Positions 1 through 9,534 of a DNA stretch of 64,000 nucleotides are shown here, one piece after another. Source of the stretch: Arthrobacter sp. MN05-02 (lineage in GTDB: Bacteria; Actinomycetota; Actinomycetes; Actinomycetales; Micrococcaceae); the NCBI GenBank assembly GCA_004001285.1, contig AP018697.1, positions 2,418,001-2,482,000 of the forward strand, written 5' to 3'. The notes below the pieces were generated by a model. It was not told where the DNA came from, ran no database searches, and saw only the letters and a list, made by a program, of their open reading frames with translations. The position numbers were made by a program, and so were the translations under genes. Each line of letters starts with the position of its first letter. The stretch's first letter is position 1.

Positions 1-430
1 CGAGCTGGGCGACGGTGAGGGCGACGGCCCGGCGGATGGGCTCGAGCGCCTCGTCCGTCAGCCGGGGCAGGGCCGCCACGTCGGCGGCGGACCGGATGGG
101 CTTGCCGAGGACGGGACCGACACCGGGGACGATGTCCACGTCGACCCCGGCCAGCATGAGCGGGATCACGATGTCGGAGAAGAAGATGCCGGCGTCGACG
201 TCGTGCCGGCGGACGGGCTGGAGGGTGATCTCGGACGCCATCTCGGGGTCCAGGCAGGACTCGAGCATGTTCGTGCCCTCCCGCAGCGCGCGGTACTCGG
301 GCAGGGACCGTCCCGCCTGGCGCATGAACCACACGGGCCGGCGGTGCGGAGTCTGCCCGCGATACGCGGAGATGAGGGCCGAGCCGGACGTGCGTCCGTC
401 GACCAGCGGGTGCGATGCTCCAAGGTCCAT
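1..430 (-). CDS. hemE: Uroporphyrinogen decarboxylase, N-terminal part (cut by window edge)
   Basis: The enzyme removes the four acetate carboxyls of uroporphyrinogen III to give coproporphyrinogen III in haem synthesis. Only about 143 N-terminal codons are present; the rest lies left of the window. Translation from the ATG at 430-428 begins [12 protein letters not shown] and soon reaches [16 protein letters not shown], the hallmark substrate-binding motif of HemE, followed by [25 protein letters not shown] sequence (here starting EITLQP). The gene is divergent from hemA, so two haem genes share the 182-nt region 431-612. Identification rests on the motif and the neighbour; confidence is high despite truncation. 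Confidence 0.93.
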   Translation of the reverse strand, partial: MDLGASHPLVDGRTSGSALISAYRGQTPHRRPVWFMRQAGRSLPEYRALREGTNMLESCLDPEMASEITLQPVRRHDVDAGIFFSDIVIPLMLAGVDVDIVPGVGPVLGKPIRSAADVAALPRLTDEALEPIRRAVALTVAQL

Positions 431-597
431 ACCGCAGATTCTGCCGAAGATCCCGGCCGATGGTTAACCGGGGCGCCGGCTGCCGGGGCGGGCGTGGGCA
501 ACATCACCTGCTGGTGGAGGGACACGATCCCGCAGAATCCCGCGGTTTGCAAGCGCCGGTAAGGATCACCTATTCAGGGAACGGGGGTCGTTCTCGG

Positions 598-603
598 TAT
601 GAT
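598..603 (+). promoter_or_regulatory. -10 element of hemA
   Basis: TATGAT lies 9 nt before the GTG of hemA. A start of transcription 6-8 nt downstream would leave almost no 5' leader. No convincing -35 box is visible at the usual spacing. The remainder of the hemE-hemA divergent region holds nothing else I can assign. Confidence 0.55.
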
Positions 604-612
604 TGAGGGGCT

Positions 613-2013
613 GTGGTACTTCTTTCACTTGTAGCGACACACTCGAACGTGGACCTGGAAACCGTTGCCCGACTGAGCGTCGGGGCGCCCCAGGTCCCTT
701 CCGTCGCGCTCGCCGACGACAGGTCGGTATCGGGCGCCGTGGTCCTCGCCACCTGCAACCGGTTCGAGATCTACGCGGAGGCCCCGTCGGAGGACGACGT
801 GGAGGCCGCCCGTTCCGCGATCGTCTCCACCATCAGCGAGTACTCCGGCATCCCCGAGAAGTCGGTGTCCGCCTCCTTCGAGACGCACACCGGCCAGGAC
901 GTCGCGGAGCACCTGTTCGCCGTCGGCGCCGGACTGGACTCGGCCGTGATCGGGGAACGCGAGATCGCCGGACAGGTCCGGCGCGCACTCACCGAGGCCC
1001 AGGGCTCGGGAACGGCCAGTGGCGGACTCGTGCGCCTCTTCCAGGCGGCGTCGAAGACCGCGAAGGAGGTCGGGGCGCAGACCGCACTCGGCAGCCGCGG
1101 CCGTTCGATCGTCTCCGTCGCCCTCGAACTGGCGGGCGACATCTCCGACGACGCCGACTGGTCCGGCAAGACCGTGGTGCTGTTCGGCACCGGCGCCTAC
1201 GCGGGGGCCACGATGGCCGCCCTCAAGGATCGGGGCTGCACCGACATCTCCGTCTTCTCGTCCTCCGGACGCGCGGACGCGTTCGTGGCCACGCGCGGCG
1301 GGACGGCTGTTCCGGCCGCCGACCTGCCCGGCGCCATGCGCCGGGCGGACGTGGTCATCGGCTGCAGCGGCAGTGACGCGCGCATCGACGCCGCCGACAT
1401 CGAACGGGTCCGCGAAGGCAGCAACCGCCCGCTCGTGGTCATCGACCTGGCGCTGAGCCACGACTTCGATCCCGCCGTCGGTACCCTCGACGACGTCGAG
1501 CTCATCACCCTCGAGTCCGTGCGCGCAGCTGCACCGGAGGAGCAGGCCGACGCCCTCGCCCAGGCCGGGGACCTGGTGCGCGAGGCCGCGCGGTCCTTCG
1601 AGGAGCAGCAGAACACCCGGGCGATGAACGCCGCGATCGTCGCGCTGCGCCAGCACACCCAGGCCGTGCTCGACTCCGAGATGGAACGCGTGAGGGCTCA
1701 GCACGGCTGCACCGCGGCTGCCGAGGAGGTCGAGTTCGCCCTGCGGCGCATGGTCCGCCAGCTCCTGCACGTACCGACCGTCCGTGCCCGCGAACTCGCA
1801 GCCGAGGGACGCCAGGACGACTACACCGCCGCGCTCGAGGCCCTGTACGGGATCGACGTCGCGCCCGCCGTCCCGAAGGCGACCGCCGTGACGGCGACCT
1901 CCGACGGAGCCACCCCGTCCGGCACCGGAGTCCCGTCCGCCCGCCGGCACCACTCGCATGCCGACGGTGCCGTGTGCCCCGTGGACCACGAGCGGCCCGC
2001 CCGGAGCGCCTAG
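613..2013 (+). CDS. hemA: Glutamyl-tRNA reductase
   Basis: It reduces the glutamate on tRNA-Glu to glutamate-1-semialdehyde with NADPH, the first committed step of C5-pathway haem synthesis. The 466-residue product shows the catalytic ATCNR motif with Cys48, the [11 protein letters not shown] segment of the N-terminal catalytic domain, a Rossmann glycine motif [13 protein letters not shown] near residues 188-200, and a C-terminal dimerisation helix region. The C-terminal ~50 residues are low-complexity and longer than in many homologues. The GTG start at 613 follows a TATGAT -10 box closely, which suggests a leaderless or nearly leaderless transcript. It is divergent from hemE. Confidence 0.95.
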   Translation: MVLLSLVATHSNVDLETVARLSVGAPQVPSVALADDRSVSGAVVLATCNRFEIYAEAPSEDDVEAARSAIVSTISEYSGIPEKSVSASFETHTGQDVAEHLFAVGAGLDSAVIGEREIAGQVRRALTEAQGSGTASGGLVRLFQAASKTAKEVGAQTALGSRGRSIVSVALELAGDISDDADWSGKTVVLFGTGAYAGATMAALKDRGCTDISVFSSSGRADAFVATRGGTAVPAADLPGAMRRADVVIGCSGSDARIDAADIERVREGSNRPLVVIDLALSHDFDPAVGTLDDVELITLESVRAAAPEEQADALAQAGDLVREAARSFEEQQNTRAMNAAIVALRQHTQAVLDSEMERVRAQHGCTAAAEEVEFALRRMVRQLLHVPTVRARELAAEGRQDDYTAALEALYGIDVAPAVPKATAVTATSDGATPSGTGVPSARRHHSHADGAVCPVDHERPARSA

Positions 2014-2043
2014 TCCCCTGCCACGGCCGCCCGGTACGGCCGC

Positions 2044-3360
2044 CTAGTACGTCAGCTTCGCCGGTTCGATCCTGCGGACCCACTCGATGATCCCGCCGTC
2101 CACCGACCGCGCGTCCGGGTGCCCCTGCGCCCGGAGGAAGCGCACGACGTCGGCCGACCGGACGCCCGACTTGCAGTGGACGTAGACGGTCCGGCCGGCG
2201 TCCACGGAGGCGTCGCCGTCGAGGATCGTGTCCTTCGGGACCAGCACTGCGCCGTCGATGCTGACGATGGCGTACTCCTCCGGGGTGCGGACGTCGAGCA
2301 GCTCGAAATCGGCCCTTCCCGCGGACCGCTCGGCGAGGAGCCGCGCGAGTTCGTCCACCGTGATCGTCGGGACCCGGTCCCCGCTGCCGGCACCCTCCGC
2401 CCCGGTCCGACCGGCGGGTGGCAACCCGCAGAACTGCTCGTAGTCGATCAGTTCGGTGATGCGCGCCGCCGTCGGGTCGGGACGTACGCGCACTTCCCGC
2501 CAGCTCATCTCCAGTGCGTCGAACACCAGCACCCTGCCGAGGAGGGTGGTGCCGACGCCCGTGATGAGCTTGATCGCCTCGTTGACCATCACGGAGCCGA
2601 TCTGCGCGCAGAGCACGCCGAGCACGCCTCCCTCGGCGCAGGACGGCACCGATCCCGGCGGCGGCGCCTCGGGATAGAGATCGCGGTAGGTGGGTCCGCG
2701 ATCCTGCCAGAACACGCTCACCTGCCCGTCGAAACGGAGGATGGAGCCCCACACGTAGGGCTTGCCGAGGATCGCGGCGGCGTCGTTCACGAGGTAGCGG
2801 GTGGCGAAGTTGTCCGTGCCGTCGACGACGAGGTCGTAGCCTGCGAACAGGGACAGGGCGTTGGACCTCTCGAGCCGTTCCCGGTGCAGGACCACGTCGA
2901 CCAGTGGGTTCAGCGCCAGGATGCTGTCGCGCGCCGACTCGGCCTTCGACCGTCCGATGTCCGGCACCGAGTGGATCACCTGGCGCTGCAGGTTCGAGAG
3001 CTCGACGTCGTCGTCGTCCACGATGCCGAGCGTCCCCACTCCCGCCGCGGCCAGGTAGAGCAGTGCGGGCGAGCCGAGACCGCCGGCCCCGATCACGAGC
3101 ACGCGCGCGTTCTTGAGGCGCAGCTGCGCGTCTGGCCCGAAACCGGGGATGATCAGGTGCCGGGAGTAGCGGGCGCTCTCCTCCTGCGTCAGGCTCCCGG
3201 TCGCGTCGACGAGCGGAGGCAGTCCTGGCACCCGTCCCTGCCAGCCCTCCGACCAGCCCTCCGACGGCTCCGGGACCGGTCGTGCCGACGGCACCGCCGT
3301 CGGCACAGCGGCGCTGGACACGGGTGCGGGGGCGTGCGGCGACGACGGGGAAGCGGTCAT
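2044..3360 (-). CDS. moeZ: MoeZ-type adenylyltransferase/sulfurtransferase (ThiF domain + rhodanese domain)
   Basis: Proteins of this type adenylate the C-terminal glycine of ubiquitin-like sulfur carriers (MoaD, ThiS, CysO) and then load sulfur through the rhodanese domain. The 438-residue product has a Pro/Ser-rich leader of about 55 residues, then the E1-like domain with GAGGLGSPALLYLAAAG and DDDDVELSNLQRQ, the SCAEGGVLGVLC segment, and a C-terminal rhodanese domain with the active-site loop CKSGVRS (Cys about 396). The reading frame stays open upstream, but that would run into the divergent tetR gene, so the ATG at 3360 is chosen; no good ribosome site is visible there. In M. tuberculosis moeB1 (Rv3206c) also sits near the same tetR/DUF3107 pair. 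Confidence 0.9.
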   Translation of the reverse strand: MTASPSSPHAPAPVSSAAVPTAVPSARPVPEPSEGWSEGWQGRVPGLPPLVDATGSLTQEESARYSRHLIIPGFGPDAQLRLKNARVLVIGAGGLGSPALLYLAAAGVGTLGIVDDDDVELSNLQRQVIHSVPDIGRSKAESARDSILALNPLVDVVLHRERLERSNALSLFAGYDLVVDGTDNFATRYLVNDAAAILGKPYVWGSILRFDGQVSVFWQDRGPTYRDLYPEAPPPGSVPSCAEGGVLGVLCAQIGSVMVNEAIKLITGVGTTLLGRVLVFDALEMSWREVRVRPDPTAARITELIDYEQFCGLPPAGRTGAEGAGSGDRVPTITVDELARLLAERSAGRADFELLDVRTPEEYAIVSIDGAVLVPKDTILDGDASVDAGRTVYVHCKSGVRSADVVRFLRAQGHPDARSVDGGIIEWVRRIEPAKLTY

Positions 3361-3506
3361 GCCCAAGGGTATTCCGCGACCCGGCACACCGGCCAGCGGC
3401 CGGTCCGCAGGAACGGGGACGGCCGGCGACCCGGAACGGTGGACCGGGAGACCGGTGGGTAAACTGGGCGGACGTCCACCCACCGCTGAACCGAGGATCG
3501 CCCTAC

Positions 3507-4127
3507 GTGAGTGCAGAACCGACCGCCTCTGGAAAGCCCCTCCGGCTGCCGCGGGACGAACGCCGTCGGCAGCTGCTGGCAGCGGCACAGGAGGTCTTCG
3601 TGGGGAGCGGATACCACGGCGCGGCGATGGACGACATCGCCGTCGCGGCCAAGGTCAGCAAGCCGGTGCTCTACCAGCATTTCCCGGGCAAGCGCGACCT
3701 CTACCTCGCGTTGCTCGACAGCCATCTCGCCGAGCTGACGCAGCTGCTCGTCGATGCCCTGCGCTCCACGGATGACAACAAGCTCCGGGTCCACGCGACC
3801 ATGCGTGCCTATTTCCAGTTCATCGCACAGGACAGCAGGGCGCACCGCCTCGTCTTCGAGTCGGACATCAGCAACGAGCCCGACGTGAGCAGCCGGCTCG
3901 AGGCCTTCAACGCACAGTTCGCCAACGACATCGCCGGCGTGATCGCGGGTGACACCCAGCTGTCCCTGGTGGAGGCGACGCTGCTGGGCCGCGGCCTGGC
4001 GGGGATGGCGCAGATCAGCGCCAGATACTGGCTGGAGACCGACGGCAGCCTCGACATCGATGCCGCCGCGGAGCTGATCTACCGTTTAGCTTGGCGCGGA
4101 ATCAGCCGCTTCCCCAAGGAAATCTAG
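3507..4127 (+). CDS. TetR-family transcriptional regulator
   Basis: A 206-residue regulator with an N-terminal helix-turn-helix: DERRRQLLAAAQEVF, then AMDDIAVAAKVSKPVLYQHF, the classic TetR recognition helix ending in YxHF. The rest is helical ligand-binding domain. The start is the GTG at 3507, preceded by GAGGA at good spacing; longer upstream frames overlap the divergent moeZ. It matches the position of Rv3208 in M. tuberculosis, next to the DUF3107 gene. The ligand is unknown. DUF3107 follows after 49 nt in the same direction and may share its transcript. Confidence 0.9.
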   Translation: MSAEPTASGKPLRLPRDERRRQLLAAAQEVFVGSGYHGAAMDDIAVAAKVSKPVLYQHFPGKRDLYLALLDSHLAELTQLLVDALRSTDDNKLRVHATMRAYFQFIAQDSRAHRLVFESDISNEPDVSSRLEAFNAQFANDIAGVIAGDTQLSLVEATLLGRGLAGMAQISARYWLETDGSLDIDAAAELIYRLAWRGISRFPKEI

Positions 4128-4176
4128 AGTAGGTTTCGGTACGAATCACAGGTTCACTACACAGGAGGCATGCGCC

Positions 4177-4401
4177 GTGGAAGTCAAGATCGGTATCCAG
4201 AACGTCAACCGGGAGATCATCCTCGATTCCTCCGAGAGCGCCGACGCGATCGCGGAGCTCGTGGCCGCGGCGATGAGCGGCGGTACCGAGCTGCGCCTCA
4301 AGGATTCCAAGGGCCGCCAGGTGATCGTCCCGACGTCGGTCCTCGGCTATGTCGAGATCGGCGCCGAGGAGACCCGCCGCGTGGGCTTCGGCGCGCTCTA
4401 A
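4177..4401 (+). CDS. DUF3107 family small protein
   Basis: This 74-residue protein starts MEVKIGIQNVNREI and ends RRVGFGAL, and it corresponds to the actinobacterial DUF3107 family (TB9.4/Rv3208A type). Function is not established. It has no signal peptide or membrane segment. The GTG start at 4177 follows a strong AGGAGG about 10 nt upstream. It lies just downstream of tetR, as in mycobacteria, and its 3' end faces a strong hairpin shared with the convergent ferritin-like gene. Confidence 0.88.
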   Translation: MEVKIGIQNVNREIILDSSESADAIAELVAAAMSGGTELRLKDSKGRQVIVPTSVLGYVEIGAEETRRVGFGAL

Positions 4402-4430
4402 TCCCGGGCGGACAGCAGGACGCGGACGAG

Positions 4431-4468
4431 GACCCGCGGGCGACGCCGGAGGGCGTGGCCCGCGGGTC
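4431..4468. terminator. Bidirectional terminator hairpin between convergent genes
   Basis: GACCCGCGGGC at 4431-4441 pairs perfectly with GCCCGCGGGTC at 4458-4468 across a 16-nt loop, followed by TTCC. It lies between the stops of DUF3107 (+) and the ferritin-like gene (-), so it probably ends both transcripts. Confidence 0.7.
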
Positions 4469-4488
4469 TTCCTGTCGTGGGCGAAGGA

Positions 4489-5310
4489 CTAGGCGGTGAG
4501 TCCGAGTGCGCTCATGCGCCGCGAATGGTTGCGGGTGAGCTGCGCGAAGAGGGCCGTGGTGTGCTGCGCGTGGTCGGGTTCGGCGGCGAAGAGCAGTCCC
4601 GCCAGGTACTCACGCTCGATACCGACGCGCTGCGCCTGCGTGAGGGCTTCCCCGACGAGCCGGCGCCCCCAGAGCGCGAGGCGCGATGCGAGGCGCGGGT
4701 CGTCGGAGAGCGCCTCCTTCAGGCGGCGCTGCAGGTGCGTGGCGCCTTCGCCCGCGTCGATGGCGCCGATGAGTTCGCGGGTGGCCGGGTCGAGGCTGTC
4801 CGCCAGGGACCGGTAGAAGTCGCCGGAGAAGGCGTCGATGACGTAGGCCTTCATGAGCGACTCGTACCAGTCGCCGGGCCGCGTGCGCTCGTGGAAGGCA
4901 TCGATGGATGCCTGGAACGGCGTCATCGCGTCCTCGACGGACACGCCCCGCCGGCCCAAAAAGGCCGTCACCGACTCGAAGTGCTCGAATTCCCGGACCG
5001 CGAGCCGGCCGAGGCTCGCGCGGTCCGCGAGGCTCGGCGAGAAGCGGGCGTCCGACGACAACCGCTCGAAGCCGGAGAGCTCCCCGTAGGCGATGACACC
5101 GAGCAGGTCGGTCACGAAGCGGGCGTAGCGGGGGTCCGAGAAGGCATCGTGTGCGGGGTCCTCCGCTGCCGGCCGGACGACGGCAGCCGGCCCGTCGGAC
5201 GCCGCCCGAGGTTCCGGACGCATCGGGCGCACCGCGGGGGGGCCCGGCGGCACGGCGCGGTCCTGCCCGGTCGCGGGAAGAGCCGTGCTGTCGGTGGAGC
5301 CGTTGTTCAT
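4489..5310 (-). CDS. Ferritin-like fold protein (MiaE-like hydroxylase family)
   Basis: A 273-residue protein with a disordered N-terminal region of about 55 residues rich in Pro and Ala, then an all-helical ferritin-like domain. Candidate di-metal ligands are in YGELSGFERL, REFEHFESV and the late helix LFAAEPDHAQHTT. Such proteins are annotated as ferritin-like or as relatives of the tRNA hydroxylase MiaE; the substrate here is unknown. The equivalent mycobacterial gene (Rv3210c) also sits between DUF3107 and a DEAD-box helicase. Start at the ATG at 5310 fits the beginning of MNNGSTDS and is the only ATG before the divergent region. Confidence 0.8.
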   Translation of the reverse strand: MNNGSTDSTALPATGQDRAVPPGPPAVRPMRPEPRAASDGPAAVVRPAAEDPAHDAFSDPRYARFVTDLLGVIAYGELSGFERLSSDARFSPSLADRASLGRLAVREFEHFESVTAFLGRRGVSVEDAMTPFQASIDAFHERTRPGDWYESLMKAYVIDAFSGDFYRSLADSLDPATRELIGAIDAGEGATHLQRRLKEALSDDPRLASRLALWGRRLVGEALTQAQRVGIEREYLAGLLFAAEPDHAQHTTALFAQLTRNHSRRMSALGLTA

Positions 5311-5478
5311 TCTGCTAAGAGTACGCAATCGCAGGGGTGGGGCAACCCGCCGGACGGCGCCCGGCACCTGGTGCAGGACGGCGACGCCGTCCAGGCTCGT
5401 CCCGGTCCGGACCGCGGGATCCCGCTGCTCTCCGGTTCCCGACGGTCCGGTGCGCAGCCGGACGGAAGGCAGGCACCC

Positions 5479-5925
5479 GTGGACTTCTCCGCCGTCCTCG
5501 AACTCTCGGGCCGCACCGCTACCGGGCTGCAGGTGCCCGAGCAGGTCCTGGCCGCGCTCGGTGGAGGCAGGCGCCCCCCGGTGCGCGTCACGATCGGGAC
5601 CTATACGTACCGCACCACCGTCGGGTCGATGGACGGGCGCCCCATGATCCCGGTCAGCGCGGAGCACCGCACGGCAGCCGGTCTCGAGGCCGGCCGGACG
5701 GTGGCCGTGCGGCTCGAGCTCGACACCGAGGAGCGCACCGTGGACGTTCCCGAGGACCTCGCCGTCGCGCTGTCCGGTGATCCGGCGCTGGCCCGCGCGT
5801 TCGATGCGCTGTCCGTGAGCCGCAGGAAGGCCCTCGTGCTGCCCGTCGTCCAGGCGAAGGGCGCGGACACGCGCCGACGCCGTGTGGTCAAGGCCGTGGA
5901 ATCGCTCCGCCCGTCGCCTTCCTGA
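5479..5925 (+). CDS. DUF1905 / YdeI-OmpD-associated family protein
   Basis: A 148-residue cytoplasmic protein. The N-terminal half (VDFSAVLELSGRTATG, then VRVTIGTYTYRTTVGSMDG) is the DUF1905 beta-barrel fold. The C-terminal half, VPEDLAVALSGDPALARAF and SRRKALVLPV, is the YdeI/OmpD-associated helical segment with its DALS and SRRK features. In E. coli the family is linked to bacteriocin and polymyxin tolerance; the role here is unknown. The GTG start at 5479 is preceded by GGAAGG. It is divergent from the ferritin-like gene and is followed by the RNB ribonuclease gene after 79 nt. Confidence 0.78.
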   Translation: MDFSAVLELSGRTATGLQVPEQVLAALGGGRRPPVRVTIGTYTYRTTVGSMDGRPMIPVSAEHRTAAGLEAGRTVAVRLELDTEERTVDVPEDLAVALSGDPALARAFDALSVSRRKALVLPVVQAKGADTRRRRVVKAVESLRPSPS

Positions 5926-5991
5926 TGGCGCGGACGGGCGCGCCGGTACCCGGCCCGAACATCCGGTCTGCCCGATGTCCGGAACGTGCAC

Positions 5992-5997
5992 TACCGT
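5992..5997 (+). promoter_or_regulatory. -10 element of the RNB ribonuclease gene
   Basis: TACCGT ends 7 nt before the GTG at 6005. This is the spacing of leaderless actinobacterial promoters and supports 6005 over the ATG at 6020. Confidence 0.45.
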
Positions 5998-6004
5998 AAG
6001 GCGT

Positions 6005-7531
6005 GTGCCAGCACAGCATATGGACCTCAGGGACCGCGAGTCCCGGCAGCGGCTCACCGAGTCGCTGCGGGCCCTCCGCGAGGAACTCGACATCCGTGAG
6101 GGCTTCCCGGAGGACGCGCTCCGCGAGGCGGCCGAGGCGGTGGCGGCCTCCCGCCTGCCGCCCGCCGACCTGCGACACCTGCCCTTCCTCACCATCGACC
6201 CGCCCGGCTCCACCGATCTCGACCAGGCCGTCCATCTGGCACGCAGTGCCGGGTCCGACGGGTCGGACGATCCCGGGCCGGGACCCGACGCCGGCTACGA
6301 GGTCTGGTACGCCATCGCCGACGTACCGCTCTTCGTCCGGGCCGGGGGCGCGGTCGACGCCGAAGCCAGGCTCCGCGGCCAGACCCTGTACGCACCCGAC
6401 GGACGGATCTCCCTGCACCCGGAGACCATCTCGGAGGACGCCGCGAGCCTCCTCCCCGACCAGGACCGCCCTGCCTTCGTCTGGCACTTCGACCTCGACG
6501 CCGGCGCCGTCGTCCGGTCCGTCACCGTCCGCCGTGCCACGGTGCGCAGCCGCCGCCAGCTCACCTACGCCGAGGTCCAGACGGCGATCGACACGGGTAC
6601 CGCGGACGAGCAACTCCTCCTCCGCGAGGTCGGGGTCCGGCGCATCCAGCAGGAACTGGACCGCGGCGGGGCGAGCCTCAACCTGCCGCGCCAGGAGATC
6701 ACCCACGACGGCGAGAGCTACGCAATCGTCACCGAGCCGCCCCTTCCCTGCGAGGACTGGAACGCGCAGATCTCGCTGATGACGGGCATGGCCGCGGCCC
6801 GCATGATGATCGACGGCGGCATCGGCATCCTGCGCACCATGCCGGAGCCCGACGACGGCGCACTGGGCAAGTTCCGCCGCCAGTCGGAGGCGCTCGAGCA
6901 CCCGTGGACCTCGGACATGCCGTACGGGGCCTTCCTGCGCACGCTCGACGTCGCCGACCCGCGGCAGCTCGCCCTGATGCACGCCGCGGCCTCGCTCTTC
7001 CGTGGCGCCGGCTACACCGCGTTCGACGGTGCGGTGCCCGACGCCGTCGTGCAGTCGGCCATCGCGGCGCCCTACGCGCACACCACAGCTCCCCTGCGCC
7101 GCCTCGTGGACCGCTTCGTGCTCGTCACGTGTGCGTCGCTGTGCGCCGGCGAGGACGTGCCGGAGTGGGTGCGTGCCGCCCTCCCCGATCTCAATGCGCT
7201 GATGGCGTCCTCGAACCAGACCGCCTCGCGGCTCGATTCCGGCGCGATGGACGCCGTGCAGGCGGCGCTGCTGAGCAACCGCATCGGCGAGGCCTTCTCC
7301 GCCGTCGTCCTGCAGGGCTCCCCGCCCGCCGTCGAGGACGCGCCCGGCAGGCAGGCCCCGCGCCTGTCCGGCACGGTGCAGGTCACCGAACCCCCGCTGG
7401 AGGCCAAGTGCTACGGCGAACTCGTCGCGGGAGAGCGCGTCACCGTGGTCCTGCTCGAAGCGGACATCGCCCGGCGGCGCATCCGCTTCGAGGTCAAACC
7501 GACGGACGCGCCCCAGCGGGACCTGCGATGA
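6005..7531 (+). CDS. RNB-domain (RNase II/R-like) ribonuclease
   Basis: A predicted 3'-5' exoribonuclease of 508 residues, shorter than RNase R because the N-terminal cold-shock and C-terminal S1 domains are reduced or missing. The catalytic segment is FLTIDPPGSTDLDQAVHL, the actinobacterial version of the IDD-x-DxDDA motif. Further RNB signatures are YAIADVPLFV, LHPETISEDAASLLPDQ and TAPLRRLVDRFV. The start chosen is the GTG at 6005 because of a -10 box 7 nt upstream; ATG at 6020 is the alternative. It probably acts in RNA turnover alongside the DEAD-box helicase encoded 246 nt downstream. Confidence 0.87.
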   Translation: MPAQHMDLRDRESRQRLTESLRALREELDIREGFPEDALREAAEAVAASRLPPADLRHLPFLTIDPPGSTDLDQAVHLARSAGSDGSDDPGPGPDAGYEVWYAIADVPLFVRAGGAVDAEARLRGQTLYAPDGRISLHPETISEDAASLLPDQDRPAFVWHFDLDAGAVVRSVTVRRATVRSRRQLTYAEVQTAIDTGTADEQLLLREVGVRRIQQELDRGGASLNLPRQEITHDGESYAIVTEPPLPCEDWNAQISLMTGMAAARMMIDGGIGILRTMPEPDDGALGKFRRQSEALEHPWTSDMPYGAFLRTLDVADPRQLALMHAAASLFRGAGYTAFDGAVPDAVVQSAIAAPYAHTTAPLRRLVDRFVLVTCASLCAGEDVPEWVRAALPDLNALMASSNQTASRLDSGAMDAVQAALLSNRIGEAFSAVVLQGSPPAVEDAPGRQAPRLSGTVQVTEPPLEAKCYGELVAGERVTVVLLEADIARRRIRFEVKPTDAPQRDLR

Positions 7532-7777
7532 GGCCCGGAACCGACGGGCAGGGTAGGCTTGAACCCGTAGTAATGGATGCCCGGTCGTTATCAATCCGTC
7601 GATAACCCGCAGTACCTACTCGATCCCGAGTTTTCCCGCGGGCGCAGGTCTCCCTCCGCAGCCCGCACGCAGTTGCAAGCCCGCGATCGGCTTCCACTGG
7701 ACGCCCCGCGCCCGCCGATACGCTCCGCACAGGATGAATCCATCCCGGCGTCGAGCCTCGGCGGCCGCTCGGCCTGA
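7532..7777 (+). other. Leader region upstream of the DEAD-box helicase
   Basis: A 246-nt stretch without a credible gene between the RNB ribonuclease and the helicase. Long untranslated leaders are common before cold-induced DEAD-box helicase genes, so it may be a 5' UTR, but I cannot point to a specific structure. Confidence 0.3.
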
Positions 7778-9528
7778 ATGAACGGTAGAACGTGCACAAC
7801 ACGAACACAGACAACGCCCCCGGCCACGGATACGCACCACCTCGTCGCCGACAACTCCTCCGACGCCATCGACGTCGAGGAGACCCTGGTCACCACGGAG
7901 GAGCCGCACGCGGCCGTCGCCGAGACCTTCGCGGATTTCAACGTCCGCCCCGACATCGTCGAGTCCCTGAGCGACGCCGGCATCACCCACCCCTTCCCCA
8001 TCCAGGCGATGACGCTCTCGATCGCCCTCGGCGGCCACGACATCATCGGCCAGGCGAAGACCGGGACGGGCAAGACCCTCGGCTTCGGCATCCCCGCGAT
8101 CCAGCGCGTCGTCGGTCCCGACGACGCGGGCTACGAGAAGCTCCCCGTCCCGGGCGCCCCGCAGGCGCTGGTCGTCGTGCCGACGCGCGAACTCGCCGTC
8201 CAGGTCGCGAACGATCTCACGACGGCGGCGAAGAAGCGCAACGCGCGCGCATCGTCACCATCTACGGCGGCCGCGCGTACGAGCCCCAGATCGAGGCCAT
8301 CAAGAAGGGCGTCGAGATCGTGGTCGGCACGCCCGGCCGCCTGATCGACCTGTACCGGCAGAAACTGCTGGTGCTCAAGAACGTCAAGATCGTGGTGCTC
8401 GACGAGGCCGACGAGATGCTGGACCTCGGCTTCCTGCCCGACGTCGAGACCCTGATCGCCGCCACGCCTCCCGTGCGCCAGACGCTCCTGTTCTCGGCCA
8501 CGATGCCCGGCCCCGTCATCGCGATGGCCCGCCGCTACATGACGCAGCCCACGCACATCCGCGCCGCGGATCCCGAGGACGAGGGCATCACCAAGAAGGA
8601 CATCCGCCAGGTCATCTACCGGGCGCACAACCTGGACAAGGCCGAGGTGGTGGCCCGCATCCTGCAGGCACGGGGCCGCGGCCGCGCCATCATCTTCTGC
8701 AAGACGAAGCGCACGGCGGCGAAGCTCTCCGAGGAACTGATCGATCGCGGTTTCGCGGCCGGCGCGATCCACGGCGACCTGGGCCAGGGTGCCCGCGAGC
8801 AGGCGCTGCGTGCCTTCCGCGGTGACAAGATCGACGTGCTCGTGGCCACGGAGGTCGCGGCGCGCGGCATCGACGTCGAGGACATCACACACGTCATCAA
8901 CTACCAGTGCCCCGAGGACGAGAAGGCCTACCTGCACCGCGTCGGCCGCACGGGCCGCGCCGGCAAGAAGGGCACCGCCGTCACCTTCGTCGACTGGGAC
9001 GACGTGCCCCGCTGGGGCCTCATCAACAAGGCACTCGGCCTGGACACGCCGGAACCGGTGGAGACCTACTCCTCGTCGCCGCATCTCTACACCGATCTCG
9101 ACATCCCCGAGGGCACCAAGGGGCGCCTTCCCCGCAAGGACCGCAAGCTCGCCGGCATCGACGCGGAGGTCCTGGAGGACCTGGGCGAGACCGGCAACGC
9201 GGCGGCGGCGCACGCCCCGACGGCGCCGGGGCGACGGCGGACGCGCACCGGCGGTCGCGGCGGCCGCCGCGACGGCGCGGCGGCCGGCGAATCGGCCGAC
9301 GGTACGCGCAGCCCGCGCAGCCGTGGCCGGGGCGGTAACCGCTCCGCGGACGCACCTGCTGCACCGGCGGCAGCGGCACACTCCGGCGACGCCGTCGAGG
9401 GCGGCGGCCACCGCCGTCGTTCCGGGTCCGATGCCGAAGCTCCCGCGGGTGACCGGCAGCGCCGCACCCGCACGCGCCGGCGCAACGGCGAGGTCGTCGC
9501 GAAACCGGCCGGCGGCGCAGAGGACTAG
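7778..9528 (+). CDS. DEAD-box ATP-dependent RNA helicase (apparent 2-nt frameshift)
   Basis: It unwinds RNA duplexes in ribosome assembly and mRNA decay. Frame one carries the Q motif (FADFNVRPDIVESL, FPIQAMTL), motif I AKTGTGKT and motif Ia PTREL. The frame then switches and continues with GTPGR, motif II DEAD (VLDEADEMLDLGF), SAT, and motifs IV-VI including VATEVAARGID and HRVGRTGR, ending in an Arg/Gly-rich tail. The break is the run of CG repeats at 8242-8250; one dinucleotide too many gives the shift, and removing it restores KKRNARIVTIYGG. The 5' end is also uncertain: the ATG at 7778 has no ribosome site, and the GTG at 7792 would need one base fewer in the C-run near 7822. The mycobacterial counterpart is RhlE (Rv3211). 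Confidence 0.85.
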
Positions 9529-9534
9529 CCCTCG

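Noticed and set aside
625..1989. 454-codon minus-strand frame across hemA
   Set aside because: It is a shadow of hemA caused by high GC at third positions; its translation has no recognisable domain and hemA is secure.
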